DNA of 33,626 nucleotides, taken from CAYJPA01 sp964371945 (GTDB lineage Bacteria; Chloroflexota; Chloroflexia; Thermomicrobiales; UBA6265). The stretch covers positions 1 through 33,626 of the forward strand of contig CAYJPA010000066.1 of the NCBI GenBank assembly GCA_964371945.1, read 5' to 3'. Shown piece after piece: positions 21,795-30,116 of the stretch (positions are counted from its first letter, which is position 1; every line of letters starts with the position of its first letter). Under the pieces are notes generated by a model. The model saw nothing but the letters and a program-made list of their open reading frames with translations. It was not told the origin of the DNA and did no database searches. The translations under genes were made by a program, and so were the position numbers.

Positions 21795-22140
21795 GGATGG
21801 TTCAATTTCAGTTGACAGTTTGGATGCCGTTTCAGATCGAGGTCGAATTCGATTTGGGTTTTGATTAGGACTAAGGAGGGCGCGCCACGGGAATTATGAA
21901 ACGGGCATCCTTGATCGGACTATCGCGATGCGCCGCAAACCTCAGGTTGAAACCTAAGGCTCAGTTCGCGAAGCCTCTCCGAGGCTAATGATCGCGCACG
22001 GGGTAATACACCGTTCAGAGATGCACGTTTCATCATTCTCGTGCTCACTCCCTGAAGTCCCTTCGGGACTGAGAACGGCAAGTGCCAACTGAATACTAAC
22101 CGCTAGATGAACCATCCCTTCGCGGAGCAAGGAGCAGATC
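21795..22140. other. Structured intergenic region before the enolase-like gene
   Basis: No gene is seen in these 346 bp. They contain the left copy of a structured dispersed repeat (listed separately) and a short hairpin AGTCCC-TTC-GGGACT at 22056-22070 followed by GAGAACGG, a word resembling the tail of the right-hand repeat copy. The final bases carry the AAGGAG ribosome binding site at 22129-22134. Confidence 0.6.
21941..21987 (+). repeat. Structured dispersed repeat, left copy
   Basis: This unit has two hairpins: AGGTT-GA-AACCT, then AGCCTC-TCC-GAGGCT preceded by GGCTCAGTTCGCG. The 29 bp from 21958 to 21986 are identical to 23488-23516. The first hairpin differs from the right copy by paired changes (GGTT/AACC against GGCT/AGCC). 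The two copies lie in the same orientation exactly 1530 bp apart and bracket the enolase-like gene. Confidence 0.85.
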
Positions 22141-23412
22141 TTGGCAATTATCCGGCGATTGAGCGCCATGGAGATTTTAGATAGTCGCGGCCGTCCGACC
22201 GTGCAGGTGACCTGCGAGCTCGCGAGCGGCGCGAACGCGACGGCGCAGGTGCCGTCGGGCGCGTCGACCGGCGCGGCGGAAGCGCTCGAACTGCGGGACG
22301 GCGACGCGGCACGTTATCGCGGTCTTGGCTGCCGAACCGCCGTCGGGCATGTCAATGGCCCGCTCAATGAATCGCTTTGCGGCACGGAATGGTCGTCGCA
22401 GAGCGAGCTCGATGGCACGATGATCGCGCTCGATGGCACGCCGAATAAGTCGCGCCTCGGTGCGAATGCGATTTTGGGTGTGTCGCTGGCCTATGCAAGG
22501 GCGTGCGCGGTCGAGGCAGGGGTTCCGCTTTACCGTCAGTTCGCCGAGATTCTGGAACCGGGGCGATTCCTAAGCCATCTGCCTCGCCCGACGGTCAATC
22601 TTTTCAGTGGCGGCATGCACGCCGGCGGGCAGATGCCGATCCAGGATGTGCTGATCGTGGCGTCGTCGGCGAAGACGATCGACGACGCAATGGCGATGAC
22701 GTACGCGGTCTACCAGGCAGCCGCTGATCTATGCAAACGCAAGTACGGCATGCGGGCGCTCGTCGCCGACGAAGGGGGTCTCGCACCCGACTTTTCAAGC
22801 GCTGAAGCCGCGCTTGACGATGCGGTGACGTCGATCCGGGAGGCCGGTTTCGAACCTGGGAAAGACGTCGCGCTCTGCGTCGATGTCGCATCCAGCCACT
22901 TCTTCGCGGACGGTCGCCACCATCTCGGCGGTGAGCCGCTGACAAGCACCGAGATGATCGAGATGATTTCCGGTTGGGTCGAACGTTTTCCGATCGTCAG
23001 TGTCGAGGATGGTCTGGCGGAAGATGATTGGGAGAAGTGGCCGGCATTGCGGGAGCGGTTGAGCGGGCGGGCATTGGTGCTCGGAGACGACTTTTTGACG
23101 ACAAACCCGGCGCGGATTCGGAGGGCGATCGAGTCGAATGCAGCGGATGCACTGCTGCTCAAGGTCAATCAAATCGGAACGTTGAGCGAGGCGGCAGAGG
23201 CATGTCGCCTGGCGCGGTCGGCCGGGTGGCAGGTCACGGTGAGCGCGCGCAGCGGCGAGACCGAGGATACCTGGTTATCCGATCTCGCGGTCGGTTGGGG
23301 CGGCGATCAGTTGAAGGTCGGGTCGATCACCCGTTCGGAGCGTCTTGCGAAGTGGAACCGGCTGCTTGAAATCGAGGCCGAAACGAGATTGCCGGTGGTG
23401 GGGTGGCCGTGA
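22141..23412 (+). CDS. Enolase paralogue with altered active site
   Basis: The 423-residue protein is unmistakably enolase-like: LDSRGRPTV, PSGASTG near residue 42, LDGTPNKSRLGANAILGVSL near 98, DEGGLAPD near 210, VEDGLAEDDW, GDDFLTTN, KVNQIGTL and GETEDTW. Metal ligands D248, E289 and D316 and the catalytic E211, K341 and K392 are kept, as is H160. The usual acidic residue of IQEF is D169, and the histidine of SHRSGETED is A369 (SARSGETED). The TTG start at 22141 follows AAGGAG with 6-nt spacing. The substitutions suggest reduced or altered activity, perhaps on a 2-phosphoglycerate analogue. A second, canonical enolase would be expected elsewhere in the genome. Structured repeats flank the gene. 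Confidence 0.9.
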   Translation: MAIIRRLSAMEILDSRGRPTVQVTCELASGANATAQVPSGASTGAAEALELRDGDAARYRGLGCRTAVGHVNGPLNESLCGTEWSSQSELDGTMIALDGTPNKSRLGANAILGVSLAYARACAVEAGVPLYRQFAEILEPGRFLSHLPRPTVNLFSGGMHAGGQMPIQDVLIVASSAKTIDDAMAMTYAVYQAAADLCKRKYGMRALVADEGGLAPDFSSAEAALDDAVTSIREAGFEPGKDVALCVDVASSHFFADGRHHLGGEPLTSTEMIEMISGWVERFPIVSVEDGLAEDDWEKWPALRERLSGRALVLGDDFLTTNPARIRRAIESNAADALLLKVNQIGTLSEAAEACRLARSAGWQVTVSARSGETEDTWLSDLAVGWGGDQLKVGSITRSERLAKWNRLLEIEAETRLPVVGWP

Positions 23413-23470
23413 TTCGCAAGCGCGTGGGCGGTGGACGGATGGCCGTGGTCGGTTGGCGCGTCGGTGCGTC

Positions 23471-23517
23471 CCCAGGCTGAAGCCAGGGGCTCAGTTCGCG
23501 AAGCCTCTCCGAGGCTG
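23471..23517 (+). repeat. Structured dispersed repeat, right copy
   Basis: This is the second copy of the element at 21941-21987. Its hairpins are GGCT-GA-AGCC and AGCCTC-TCC-GAGGCT, followed by GAGAACGATCG. It lies 58 bp after the enolase-like stop codon. It may also serve as a transcription end signal, although it lacks a U-tract. Confidence 0.85.
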
Positions 23518-23666
23518 AGAACGATCGCTCGCAGATCTCTTTGGCATTGATAACGTAGGTTGAATGGATTTACCAGGTCTAGGGATGGACCGATGAGTCC
23601 GCCCTAGTAGCAACATATGATGCTGGTTGAGCGTTGTGAACGACGGAACGTTTCTAAGGATCAAAC

Positions 23667-24002
23667 ATGACTTGCATGGAGCTTCGCAGTTCAAAAGACA
23701 TTTTGGCAGATCAGCTTTTGGATGCGGAGTTTCGCGTTGAGTGGGAAGCACGAGCGCCGGCACGAGTGGTTGCGCTTCGATTGGTCAAATACCGTGCGGA
23801 CCATGGTGTTTCTCAGACACAGTTGGGCCGCCTGCTCGGCATGAGCCAGCCGGCAGTTGCGCGACTCGAGTCGGGAGAGCATGTCCCCACGTTGCCGTCG
23901 CTTATGAGAATCGTTGACGCGCTCGATATCGAGATTTTGGTTGATTTTGGCCGGCCTCTCGACGAGCGCCCCGGGTCGCGGAAATCGCTGAATCGGCGGT
24001 GA
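23667..24002 (+). CDS. XRE-family helix-turn-helix regulator (HigA/antitoxin-like)
   Basis: This 111-residue protein has a typical Cro/C1 HTH: VSQTQLGRLLGMSQPAVARL followed by ESGEHVPTLPSLMRIVDALD. ATG 23667 is preceded by AAGGA with 6-nt spacing. The N-terminal 35 residues resemble those of antitoxins that pair with RelE/HigB toxins (FRVEWEARAPARVVALRLVK), but no toxin gene is adjacent on either side. It is therefore an orphan regulator or an antitoxin whose partner was lost. Confidence 0.85.
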   Translation: MTCMELRSSKDILADQLLDAEFRVEWEARAPARVVALRLVKYRADHGVSQTQLGRLLGMSQPAVARLESGEHVPTLPSLMRIVDALDIEILVDFGRPLDERPGSRKSLNRR

Positions 24003-24188
24003 GCACGTCTGAACGGGTGACCATGACGCCCGAACAAGAACTGTCGATTGCCGCCAGTTAGCAGTTAGGGTGGTTTTTCGGTGACGACATAGGCTTCGAC
24101 CTGAGCGGAACGATGACCGCCGAAGCAGTTCGTCAATCGGAGCGAGAGCCTGATCTCCGGAATCAATGCAGTTGGTGGCGAGCATCTC

Positions 24189-24235
24189 GTCGACCCGCGG
24201 GTCGACACATGGGTACGGAGCCCCATGTCTACAAG
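24189..24235 (-). repeat. Composite REP-like element related to the 35-bp array
   Basis: GTCGACCCGCGGGTCGAC (24189-24206, perfect palindrome, preceded by CATCTC) is followed directly by ACATGGG-TACGGAGC-CCCATGT (24207-24228) and CTACAAG. It has the same loop and same spacer start as the array at 10340-10549, but with wholly different arms that still pair perfectly. On the minus strand the hairpin is headed by GTAG. It appears to be a single, complete form of the element family. Confidence 0.85.
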
Positions 24236-24341
24236 AAATCAAGTCGGCCGTCTTCTAGAGGGGACACCTATGGTTGAAGGGAACGAGCGCCTGATGGTGA
24301 CGAAATGGGTTGACGGAATGGAGTCGTTTGCAGACGGACGA

Positions 24342-24364
24342 GGGCGTTCGCCGAACGCCCCTAC
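24342..24364 (-). repeat. GTAG-headed REP-like hairpin
   Basis: GGGCGTTCG (24342-24350) pairs with CGAACGCCC (24352-24360), a 9-bp perfect stem with one unpaired base. CTAC follows at 24361-24364, so on the minus strand GTAG leads directly into the palindrome. This is the standard layout of REP sequences and a second family beside the TACGGAGC-loop elements. Confidence 0.75.
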
Positions 24365-24441
24365 GACGACCCGGGCGTCAAATCCATCGCGACGCTCGGG
24401 CGTGGTGTTCTCCTGGATGTGATTGATAACGCACCTTGTTC

Positions 24442-24924
24442 TTACGAGATGCGGGTGTGGCAGGAGTGCCAGTTGGTCTCCCAGGTGGCGCCGTTGTCCG
24501 CGGAAAGGGCCTGCTGCCAGTGAGCAGAGGTCGGCGTGATCTCGGTCCACTGAAACGCGACGCGGACGGGTTTGCCGGCATGGGTGTCGTCGCCGAAAAA
24601 CTCGCCCTTGCCCCGCTTGAAGCAGCCGGTCACCGGCGGTTGGAGGTCGAATGTGCGGTCGTCGGCCCAGTAGATGCTCCAGAGTCCGGTTTTTGGTTTG
24701 AAGAGGCGATGGGAGCCGCCTTCGTATGGCGTGCCGTCTGGAGAGGTGGCACTGAACGAATCGATGTTTCCGATTCCCCCCAAAATCGGCTGACAAATCC
24801 CGGTCGCTTCGAATTCCTGCCAGCCGTTCGGGTGGTCGAGCCGGCGCGATAGTCTTCGATTGCGAATGTTTCAGGAGCCGTGTAAAAAATCGAAATCCCG
24901 GCGGCCATCGATCTCGTGCGACAT
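24442..24924 (-). pseudogene. Conserved hypothetical gene interrupted by a TGA at codon 18
   Basis: Reading from ATG 24924 (GAGAGGAGA upstream) gives MSHEIDGRRDFDFLHGS, then TGA at 24871-24873. The same frame continues without interruption through NIRNRRL, EFEATGICQPILGGIGNIDS and GGSHRLFKPKTGLWSIYWAD to a stop at 24442. The expected residue at the TGA is tryptophan (LHGSWNIRNRRL is the usual sense), one G-to-A change away. The rest has the composition of a DUF1579-like protein. It is divergently arranged with the WYL regulator at 25017 and may have been its target. A sequencing error or readthrough are alternatives. Confidence 0.75.
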
Positions 24925-25016
24925 TGATCTCTCCTCTATCGGTTCAACATTCCTCTCTTCACTTTAGCGCCAATCCCCGTCAGCTTTTGCCGGCTTCTTC
25001 TGCTATGTTGGTTTCC

Positions 25017-25973
25017 ATGTACGACCCCTCAATGCGCGTGTTGACTGTCCTGGAGCTAATGCAAAGTCGTGAGCGGATTTCCGGCCGCGAGCTTGCCGAG
25101 CGACTGGAGGTCAGCCCGCGCACAGTTCAGCGGTATGTCGCGCGATTGCAGGATCTTTGGGTTCCGGTCGAAGCGACCCGTGGACCGGGCGGAGCCTACC
25201 GGCTCAGACCGGGCTTTCGAATGCTGCCGCTGATGTTCGGGACGGAGGAGGCGTTCGCATTGGCGCTCGGGCTCGATGCGCTCGCTTGCCTGGGCTTGAG
25301 CGACATCGTGCCCGCCTCCGCGGGGGCGAAGGCCAAACTCGAACGGGTGATGCCGATCGCGATCGCCGAGCGGGTGAGCGGCGTGCGGTCGGCGCTGTTG
25401 CTCGATCGACCGCGACGGATTGTCGCGGCGGATGTCACACTGCTGATCGAGATGGCGACCTCGGTCAACGACAAAAACCGCATTCATTTAGGCTATCGCT
25501 CGTCTGACAAGTCCGAGACGGTCCGCGACGTCGATCCGTACGGTCTGATTCAACATGACGGGCGCTGGTTTCTCGCGGGGTACTTCCATCTCAGAAAGGA
25601 CTTGAGGTTGTTCCGGGTCGACAGAATAGCGACCGCGGAGCGACTCGCGGGGACGTTCGGGTCACCACAAGATTTCGATTTGCGCGCGTTTCTGTACGAG
25701 CGGATTGCGATGGCCTCCTCGCCATGGGAGATCGAAGTCTGGCTCGATCTGCCGCCGAACGATGTGGAGGCGCGACTGCCGCGTGCATTCGCCGTTTTGA
25801 CCGCCGAAGGAGCAGGCACTTTGGTGCGCTGCACCACCTCGCACACCGAAGATGTCGCGTTGATTCTCATGCAGTTAGGATGCGAGATCGACATGAGATC
25901 GCCATTTGAGCTGCGCTCCGCGTTCAAGTCCGTTGCGGACCGGGCAATGCGGATCGCGGATCAGGTCGCCTGA
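25017..25973 (+). CDS. HTH/WYL-domain transcriptional regulator (YafY-like)
   Basis: This is a 318-residue regulator. The N-terminal winged helix is VLELMQSRERISGRELAERL followed by VSPRTVQRYVARLQDL. The next segment, PVEATRGPGGAYRL, is typical of DeoR/YafY proteins. The C-terminal half is a WYL domain (IHLGYRSSDKSETVRDVDPY and GRWFLAGYFHLRKDLRLFRV). WYL domains bind ligands, often nucleotides or nucleic-acid ends. ATG 25017 gives the usual short N-terminus; ATG 25005 is possible and no strong ribosome binding site decides. It is divergent from the broken gene at 24442-24924 with about 90 bp between starts, a common layout for a regulator and its target. Confidence 0.85.
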   Translation: MYDPSMRVLTVLELMQSRERISGRELAERLEVSPRTVQRYVARLQDLWVPVEATRGPGGAYRLRPGFRMLPLMFGTEEAFALALGLDALACLGLSDIVPASAGAKAKLERVMPIAIAERVSGVRSALLLDRPRRIVAADVTLLIEMATSVNDKNRIHLGYRSSDKSETVRDVDPYGLIQHDGRWFLAGYFHLRKDLRLFRVDRIATAERLAGTFGSPQDFDLRAFLYERIAMASSPWEIEVWLDLPPNDVEARLPRAFAVLTAEGAGTLVRCTTSHTEDVALILMQLGCEIDMRSPFELRSAFKSVADRAMRIADQVA

Positions 25974-26099
25974 TCTCCGGTTTCCAGTTTTCTGCGTCCG
26001 AAGGTCCGCATTCCCGGTGAGTTTCATCATTACGCAGTACTCTTCGCAGCGGCATTTGATCCATTCCGCGAACTAGATCCTAGGAGGTCATCGGATTCA

Positions 26100-27608
26100 A
26101 TGACGCGGCTGCGCGCTCTTCCGTACAGGTGGCTGGTTGCGGCGGTTTTCGTCGCCGGTCTCTTTATGGAGCTCCTTGACACCACGATCGTCAATGTCGC
26201 GCTGCCGACGCTTGGCCGCAAGTTCGATGCGGATACCACGACGTTGGAATGGGTCATCACCGGCTATCTCTTGAGTCTTGCCGTTTGGATCCCGGCCTCG
26301 GGTTGGCTGGGCGACAAATTCGGCACGAAGCGCATCTTTCTATTTGCGCTTGCGATGTTCACGCTCGGGTCCGCGCTTTGCGGAATTGCACAGAATATCG
26401 AGATGCTCATTTTCTTCCGTGTGCTACAGGGCATCGGCGGCGGGATGTTGACACCGGTCGGCACCGCGATGCTCTTCCGCGCATTTCCGCCAAATGAGCG
26501 CGCGGCCGCTTCCGCGGTGCTCGTGATTCCGATCGCGATCGCACCAACGATCGGTCCTGTGCTCGGCGGTGTACTGGTCGACAACCTCAGCTGGCGGTGG
26601 ATTTTCTATGTCAATCTGCCGGTCGGCGTCTTTGCGTTTGTGTTCGCGGCGATGTTCCTCAAAGAGAACAAAGAGCTGAGCGCCGGCAGATTTGACATCT
26701 GGGGGTTTGTCCTCTCCGGAACGGGTCTGCCGTTGGTGCTGTATGCGCTCGCGGAAGCGCCGGGGCATGGATGGACATCGACAAAGGTGCTCGTCACGGG
26801 CATCGCGGGGATCGCGGCGTTGATCGCGCTTGTGATCGTCGAGACCCGGGTGCCCGAGCCGATGCTTGCGCTCAGGCTCTTCCATGACCGGATGTTTCGG
26901 AACGCGACCATTGTGAATTTTGCGGCTTCAGCGGGATTGATCGGATTGCTCTTTCTGCTCCCGCTCTTCCTGCAGAGTGAGAATCTCCGGAATCTTTCCG
27001 CGACCCAATCCGGCCTGACGACCTTTCCACAGGCGATCGGGATGGTGATGATGTCTCGATTCACCAGCAAGCTCTATCCGAGCATGGGACCGCGACGGAT
27101 GATGGCGATCGGCTCGGTTGGGACGGCGATCGCAACCCTGCTCTTTTTGCGGGTCGATGTCGACACGAGTCTCTGGTACATCAGGGCCATCATGTTTGGA
27201 CGTGGCATGTCGTTCGCGTTCGCGCTGATTCCTTTGCAAGCAGCGACCTTCTCGAATATCTCTCGTGAGGATTCGGGGCGAGCGTCGTCGCTCTTCAATA
27301 CGAACCGGCAGGTGGCGTCATCGGTTGGCGTCGCGGTGCTGGCGACTGTGCTGGCTGATCGCTCGAAGACACGTGTCGCGGACGCATTGGCGCGTCTTGG
27401 CGAGGTGGACGCGGGCACTCGGGTTCAAGCGGTTCAGGACGCGACCGTGGCCGCGTTCCACGACGGCTATCTCGCGGCGGTGGGATTCGCGCTGATTGCG
27501 CTCGCCGCCTCCTTCTTGATCCACGACGAGGACGCCGCTGCGTCGATGGTGCAGCCAGGGGCGGCGGAGACGGGACAGCCGGCGGCGGAGGCCGTGGCCG
27601 CGCGCTGA
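26100..27608 (+). CDS. DHA2-family MFS drug-efflux transporter (EmrB/QacA-type)
   Basis: This 502-residue protein has about 14 predicted membrane helices. The family landmarks are ELLDTTIVNVALPTL in helix 1, WVITGYLLSLAVWIPASGWL with the following GDKFGTKR motif A, RVLQGIGGG, and the antiporter motif C region (PIAIAPTIGPVLGGVLVD) with SWRWIFYVNLPVG. It is probably a proton antiporter exporting amphipathic compounds. AGGAGG lies 12 nt before ATG 26100. Upstream is a WYL regulator in the same direction, which might regulate it. No membrane-fusion partner gene is nearby. Confidence 0.93.
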   Translation: MTRLRALPYRWLVAAVFVAGLFMELLDTTIVNVALPTLGRKFDADTTTLEWVITGYLLSLAVWIPASGWLGDKFGTKRIFLFALAMFTLGSALCGIAQNIEMLIFFRVLQGIGGGMLTPVGTAMLFRAFPPNERAAASAVLVIPIAIAPTIGPVLGGVLVDNLSWRWIFYVNLPVGVFAFVFAAMFLKENKELSAGRFDIWGFVLSGTGLPLVLYALAEAPGHGWTSTKVLVTGIAGIAALIALVIVETRVPEPMLALRLFHDRMFRNATIVNFAASAGLIGLLFLLPLFLQSENLRNLSATQSGLTTFPQAIGMVMMSRFTSKLYPSMGPRRMMAIGSVGTAIATLLFLRVDVDTSLWYIRAIMFGRGMSFAFALIPLQAATFSNISREDSGRASSLFNTNRQVASSVGVAVLATVLADRSKTRVADALARLGEVDAGTRVQAVQDATVAAFHDGYLAAVGFALIALAASFLIHDEDAAASMVQPGAAETGQPAAEAVAAR

Positions 27609-27825
27609 AGGATGGTGTTGACTCGGTTGCCGGGTTCCTGAGCGCGTCGGATAGAACCGTTCACCGGCGGCTCACGAGAAACATGCTCGGAACGTGCGCT
27701 GAGGATTCGCACGTTCCGTCCGGATTCGTCTACTGCTCGTGAAGTTCGCCGCCAATCAGCCTGAGCGCCTGCTGCCGCGAGAGGACATTAGTGAACATCC
27801 TCTTTTCTGTTGCTGACAACTCAGG

Positions 27826-28338
27826 CTAGCTGGTCTTGATGACGATCCACTTATTGGCCCGGCCCAGGACACTCGCCGCTGAAGTCAACACACCTGTGCT
27901 ACGCGGGGTGAAATCGACTTTTACCGGCAACTTGCTGGTACTCGCGGGCTGAAAAACGGAAATTTGCACCTGTGAGTGCGTACTCGATTTACGGAGCGAT
28001 CTGCTCGTGCTGAAGCTGATCGAGTACCCGTTTCCGCCGAAACCATTGTCCGTGGCGAGCACGGAGCCCGTGCTTCCTCTTGGAATCAATACGTTGATCT
28101 GGGTCGGACCAGTGGCAGCCGTGTTCATCTCCGTGTATGAGGAGAGCCAAACATCGACCACTTGCCCATCGATTTTGAGCACAGGGTCCCATCTGCACCA
28201 GGATCGGCCAGCGCTTGCTTCTTGCGCAATCGCGACGGCCGGGACAGCGGCCAAGGCGACGCCTCCGATTAGCCGCAGTATCCGGCGCCGCGTCAATGGC
28301 TCTGCGACGCGCTCAACAAACGAATCCGTGTCGTCCAT
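27826..28338 (-). CDS. Exported protein with Tat-type signal, function unknown
   Basis: The 170-residue product starts at ATG 28338 with GGAAGGGGA upstream. Near residue 18 it has a twin-arginine leader (PLTRRRILRLIGGVALAAVP) ending near AQEASAG. The mature part has WCRWDPVLKIDGQVVDVWLS and a regular beta-rich pattern (TQINVLIPRGSTG, QVQISVFQPAS), so it is probably a folded exported protein of about 130 residues. A longer upstream frame without a leader function exists and was not used. No family is recognised. Confidence 0.75.
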   Translation of the reverse strand: MDDTDSFVERVAEPLTRRRILRLIGGVALAAVPAVAIAQEASAGRSWCRWDPVLKIDGQVVDVWLSSYTEMNTAATGPTQINVLIPRGSTGSVLATDNGFGGNGYSISFSTSRSLRKSSTHSQVQISVFQPASTSKLPVKVDFTPRSTGVLTSAASVLGRANKWIVIKTS

Positions 28339-28819
28339 GAAGATCCCCTTCCGGTTTGTCCACGCGAAGGTATCTACTTCGCGCACTGGAAGCCCGGCTG
28401 ACGTGATCCCATCAGATTGGGAATCGGACGTCCCGTGGCTTTGCGGCCCGGCCTTTCGGTCCGGTGTGCCCCCATCCGGATCAGCCGGGTGGACCATGAT
28501 TCAGGTTAGCGATGGAGGGACCATTAGCCTATGACGAGGTGGTGGGAATGGTAGGAAGGACGGATGGACCGAGAGGGGGGACCGGTTCTCCGTCTCGTTC
28601 GTTTCGGTAGGTCGTTCACGGGCAACGGAGTCAATCGCCGCAGGGGGTGCGGCAGACAAAAACACGGGCGTGCCTGGCCTATGAGGCGGGAGAGCCACTT
28701 CCGCAGGTTTGCGTTCAGTGCATACGCCGGCCGCGTGGAGCCGACCGAATGGCGATTGCTTTACCGATCGCGCATCGCCGCGTTGTGCTGATGGAGAGCA
28801 AATAGACGAACGACTCTGC
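28339..28819. other. Intergenic region with no convincing gene
   Basis: About 480 bp. Open frames on both strands are short, lack ribosome binding sites and share no recognisable motifs. I see nothing specific here; the region should contain the promoter of the Tat-exported protein on its left side. Confidence 0.55.
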
Positions 28820-29371
28820 TCAGGAAGTCGAGTCGAACCGTTCGTTGCTCACAATCTCCGAGAGCGGTTTGCGGCCGCCGGTGACGGCGCCGGGTCGCGG
28901 ATCTTTGTAGGTGATGGGGTAACCGATGGTCACCACGGAGTGTGCCGTGAACTGGGCAGGGATTCCCAGGATCTCCTTGGCGGTTGCTTGCTGGCTGTCG
29001 TCGCCAAACCAGGCGGTGCCGCCGCCGAGACCGAGCAGATGGGCGGCGATCAGAAGTCGTTCACTGATTCGGCCCTCGTCGTAGGCCTCGGTGGTTGGAC
29101 TAGCGCCATCGAGCACGGTCGCGATCGCAAGCGGCGCCGCCGCGACCCAATTAATCGGGGTGCGGACCTGGCTGATTTTGGCGAGCTGTTCTTTGTCGGC
29201 AATGACGATGAAGTGCCAGGGTTGGGTGTTTCGGGCACTTCCGGTCCAGCGGGCGATTTCGAGCAGTTCGGTGAGGACTTCCGCGGGAACTGGATCGGGT
29301 CTGTATTGCCGGATCTGACGGACCTTGCGCATTTTCTCGAGGGTCGTTTGAACGTCTGACCGGATGCTCAT
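28820..29371 (-). CDS. Nitroreductase-family FMN oxidoreductase
   Basis: The 183-residue protein shows the nitroreductase pattern: RKVRQIRQYRPDPVPAEVL near the N-terminus, ARWTGSARNTQPWHFIVI for FMN and substrate contacts, ERLLIAAHLLGLGGGTAWFG in the middle, and IGYPITYKDPRPGA plus RKPLSEIV at the C-terminus. Such dimeric FMN enzymes reduce nitro compounds, quinones or related electrophiles with NAD(P)H. ATG 29371 follows AAGGAA; a longer frame to 29407 lacks a good site. It is a monocistronic gene by spacing. The substrate is unknown. Confidence 0.9.
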   Translation of the reverse strand: MSIRSDVQTTLEKMRKVRQIRQYRPDPVPAEVLTELLEIARWTGSARNTQPWHFIVIADKEQLAKISQVRTPINWVAAAPLAIATVLDGASPTTEAYDEGRISERLLIAAHLLGLGGGTAWFGDDSQQATAKEILGIPAQFTAHSVVTIGYPITYKDPRPGAVTGGRKPLSEIVSNERFDSTS

Positions 29372-29699
29372 TCGGTTTTCCTTCGAGGACCGGGCACTAT
29401 ACGTCACGCGGGCGGTCCACCTTTGGCGCTATTTTAGTCGAAGATTGTTTACAGCTTGATCAGGAACCTCGGATTGCAGAATGGCTGCAATGTGAAGCAC
29501 GTTTGCACCGCGAAGATCGAGCCAGCAAGAGTCGCTGGTTCGCGAAATCCGTATGGCCGTCGTGTCGCGGCGAGGACAACGGAGAATCGCGCCCATTGTG
29601 TGGCCGTATGCCATCAGATTTGCGACCGGACCATGCGCGCGCGGATATCGACGATTTTCAGGTGCGTGCTCCTCTCAAAGCTCGCTGGAATGGGCAGCC
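29372..29699. other. Intergenic region with no convincing gene
   Basis: About 330 bp. A plus-strand frame is open through most of it but has no start context, and its continuation overlaps the SDR gene in antisense, so I do not call it. It lies between the nitroreductase start and the SDR fragment's end. Confidence 0.45.
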
Positions 29700-30116
29700 T
29701 TATTCAGGCAGCACGACCGCAATTGCAGCGGTCAAACCGCCATCGACTTTGTATTCGCCACCGGTGATGAACGATGCGCGGTCGCTGGCCAGAAACGCGA
29801 TCAGTTCGGCGACATCCTCGGGGGTGCCGACGCGGCCGATCGGGTGCATTTTCCCCCAGGCGGCGATCATGTCGTCGCTTGAGTTGTCGCCTTTCCAGAC
29901 ATCGGCGGCGTAGCGCAACAATGGGGTGTCGATCGAACCGGGGCAGACGACGTTGACGCGAATGTTCTCGGCGGCGTGGTGGAGCGCCATTGCCCGGGTG
30001 AGGGCGTTGATCGCTCCCTTGGATGCGGTGTAGGCGGCGACGCTTTTTTGGGACGCGAATGCCTGGACGGACGAGACGTTGACGATCGAGCCGCCGCCCC
30101 GTTTGCGCATCTCCGG
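29700..30116 (-). pseudogene. Short-chain dehydrogenase/reductase lacking its N-terminal half
   Basis: On the minus strand the frame encodes the C-terminal 55 percent of a classical SDR. It has PEMRKRGGGSIVNVSS, the catalytic YTASKGAINALTRAMAL (Y and K of YxxxK), NVVCPGSIDTPL and the end TGGEYKVDGGLTA. The Rossmann GxxxGxG segment and the first 110-120 residues, expected upstream, are missing. At 30116 the sequence switches to an oppositely oriented Cys-rich gene that has also lost its 5' end. The fragment has no promoter of its own and cannot bind NAD(P) properly, so it is almost surely non-functional. Confidence 0.88.

Larger units (their letters stand above)
24003..24441. other. Non-coding region rich in palindromic elements
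   Basis: About 440 bp with no convincing gene on either strand. It holds the composite palindrome and hairpin at 24189-24235 and the GTAG-headed hairpin at 24342-24364, both listed separately. The region accumulates REP-type elements between two unrelated genes. Confidence 0.6.

Noticed and set aside
29456..29913. Plus-strand frame before and across the SDR fragment
   Set aside because: No start context, and its downstream half is antisense to clearly conserved SDR sequence.
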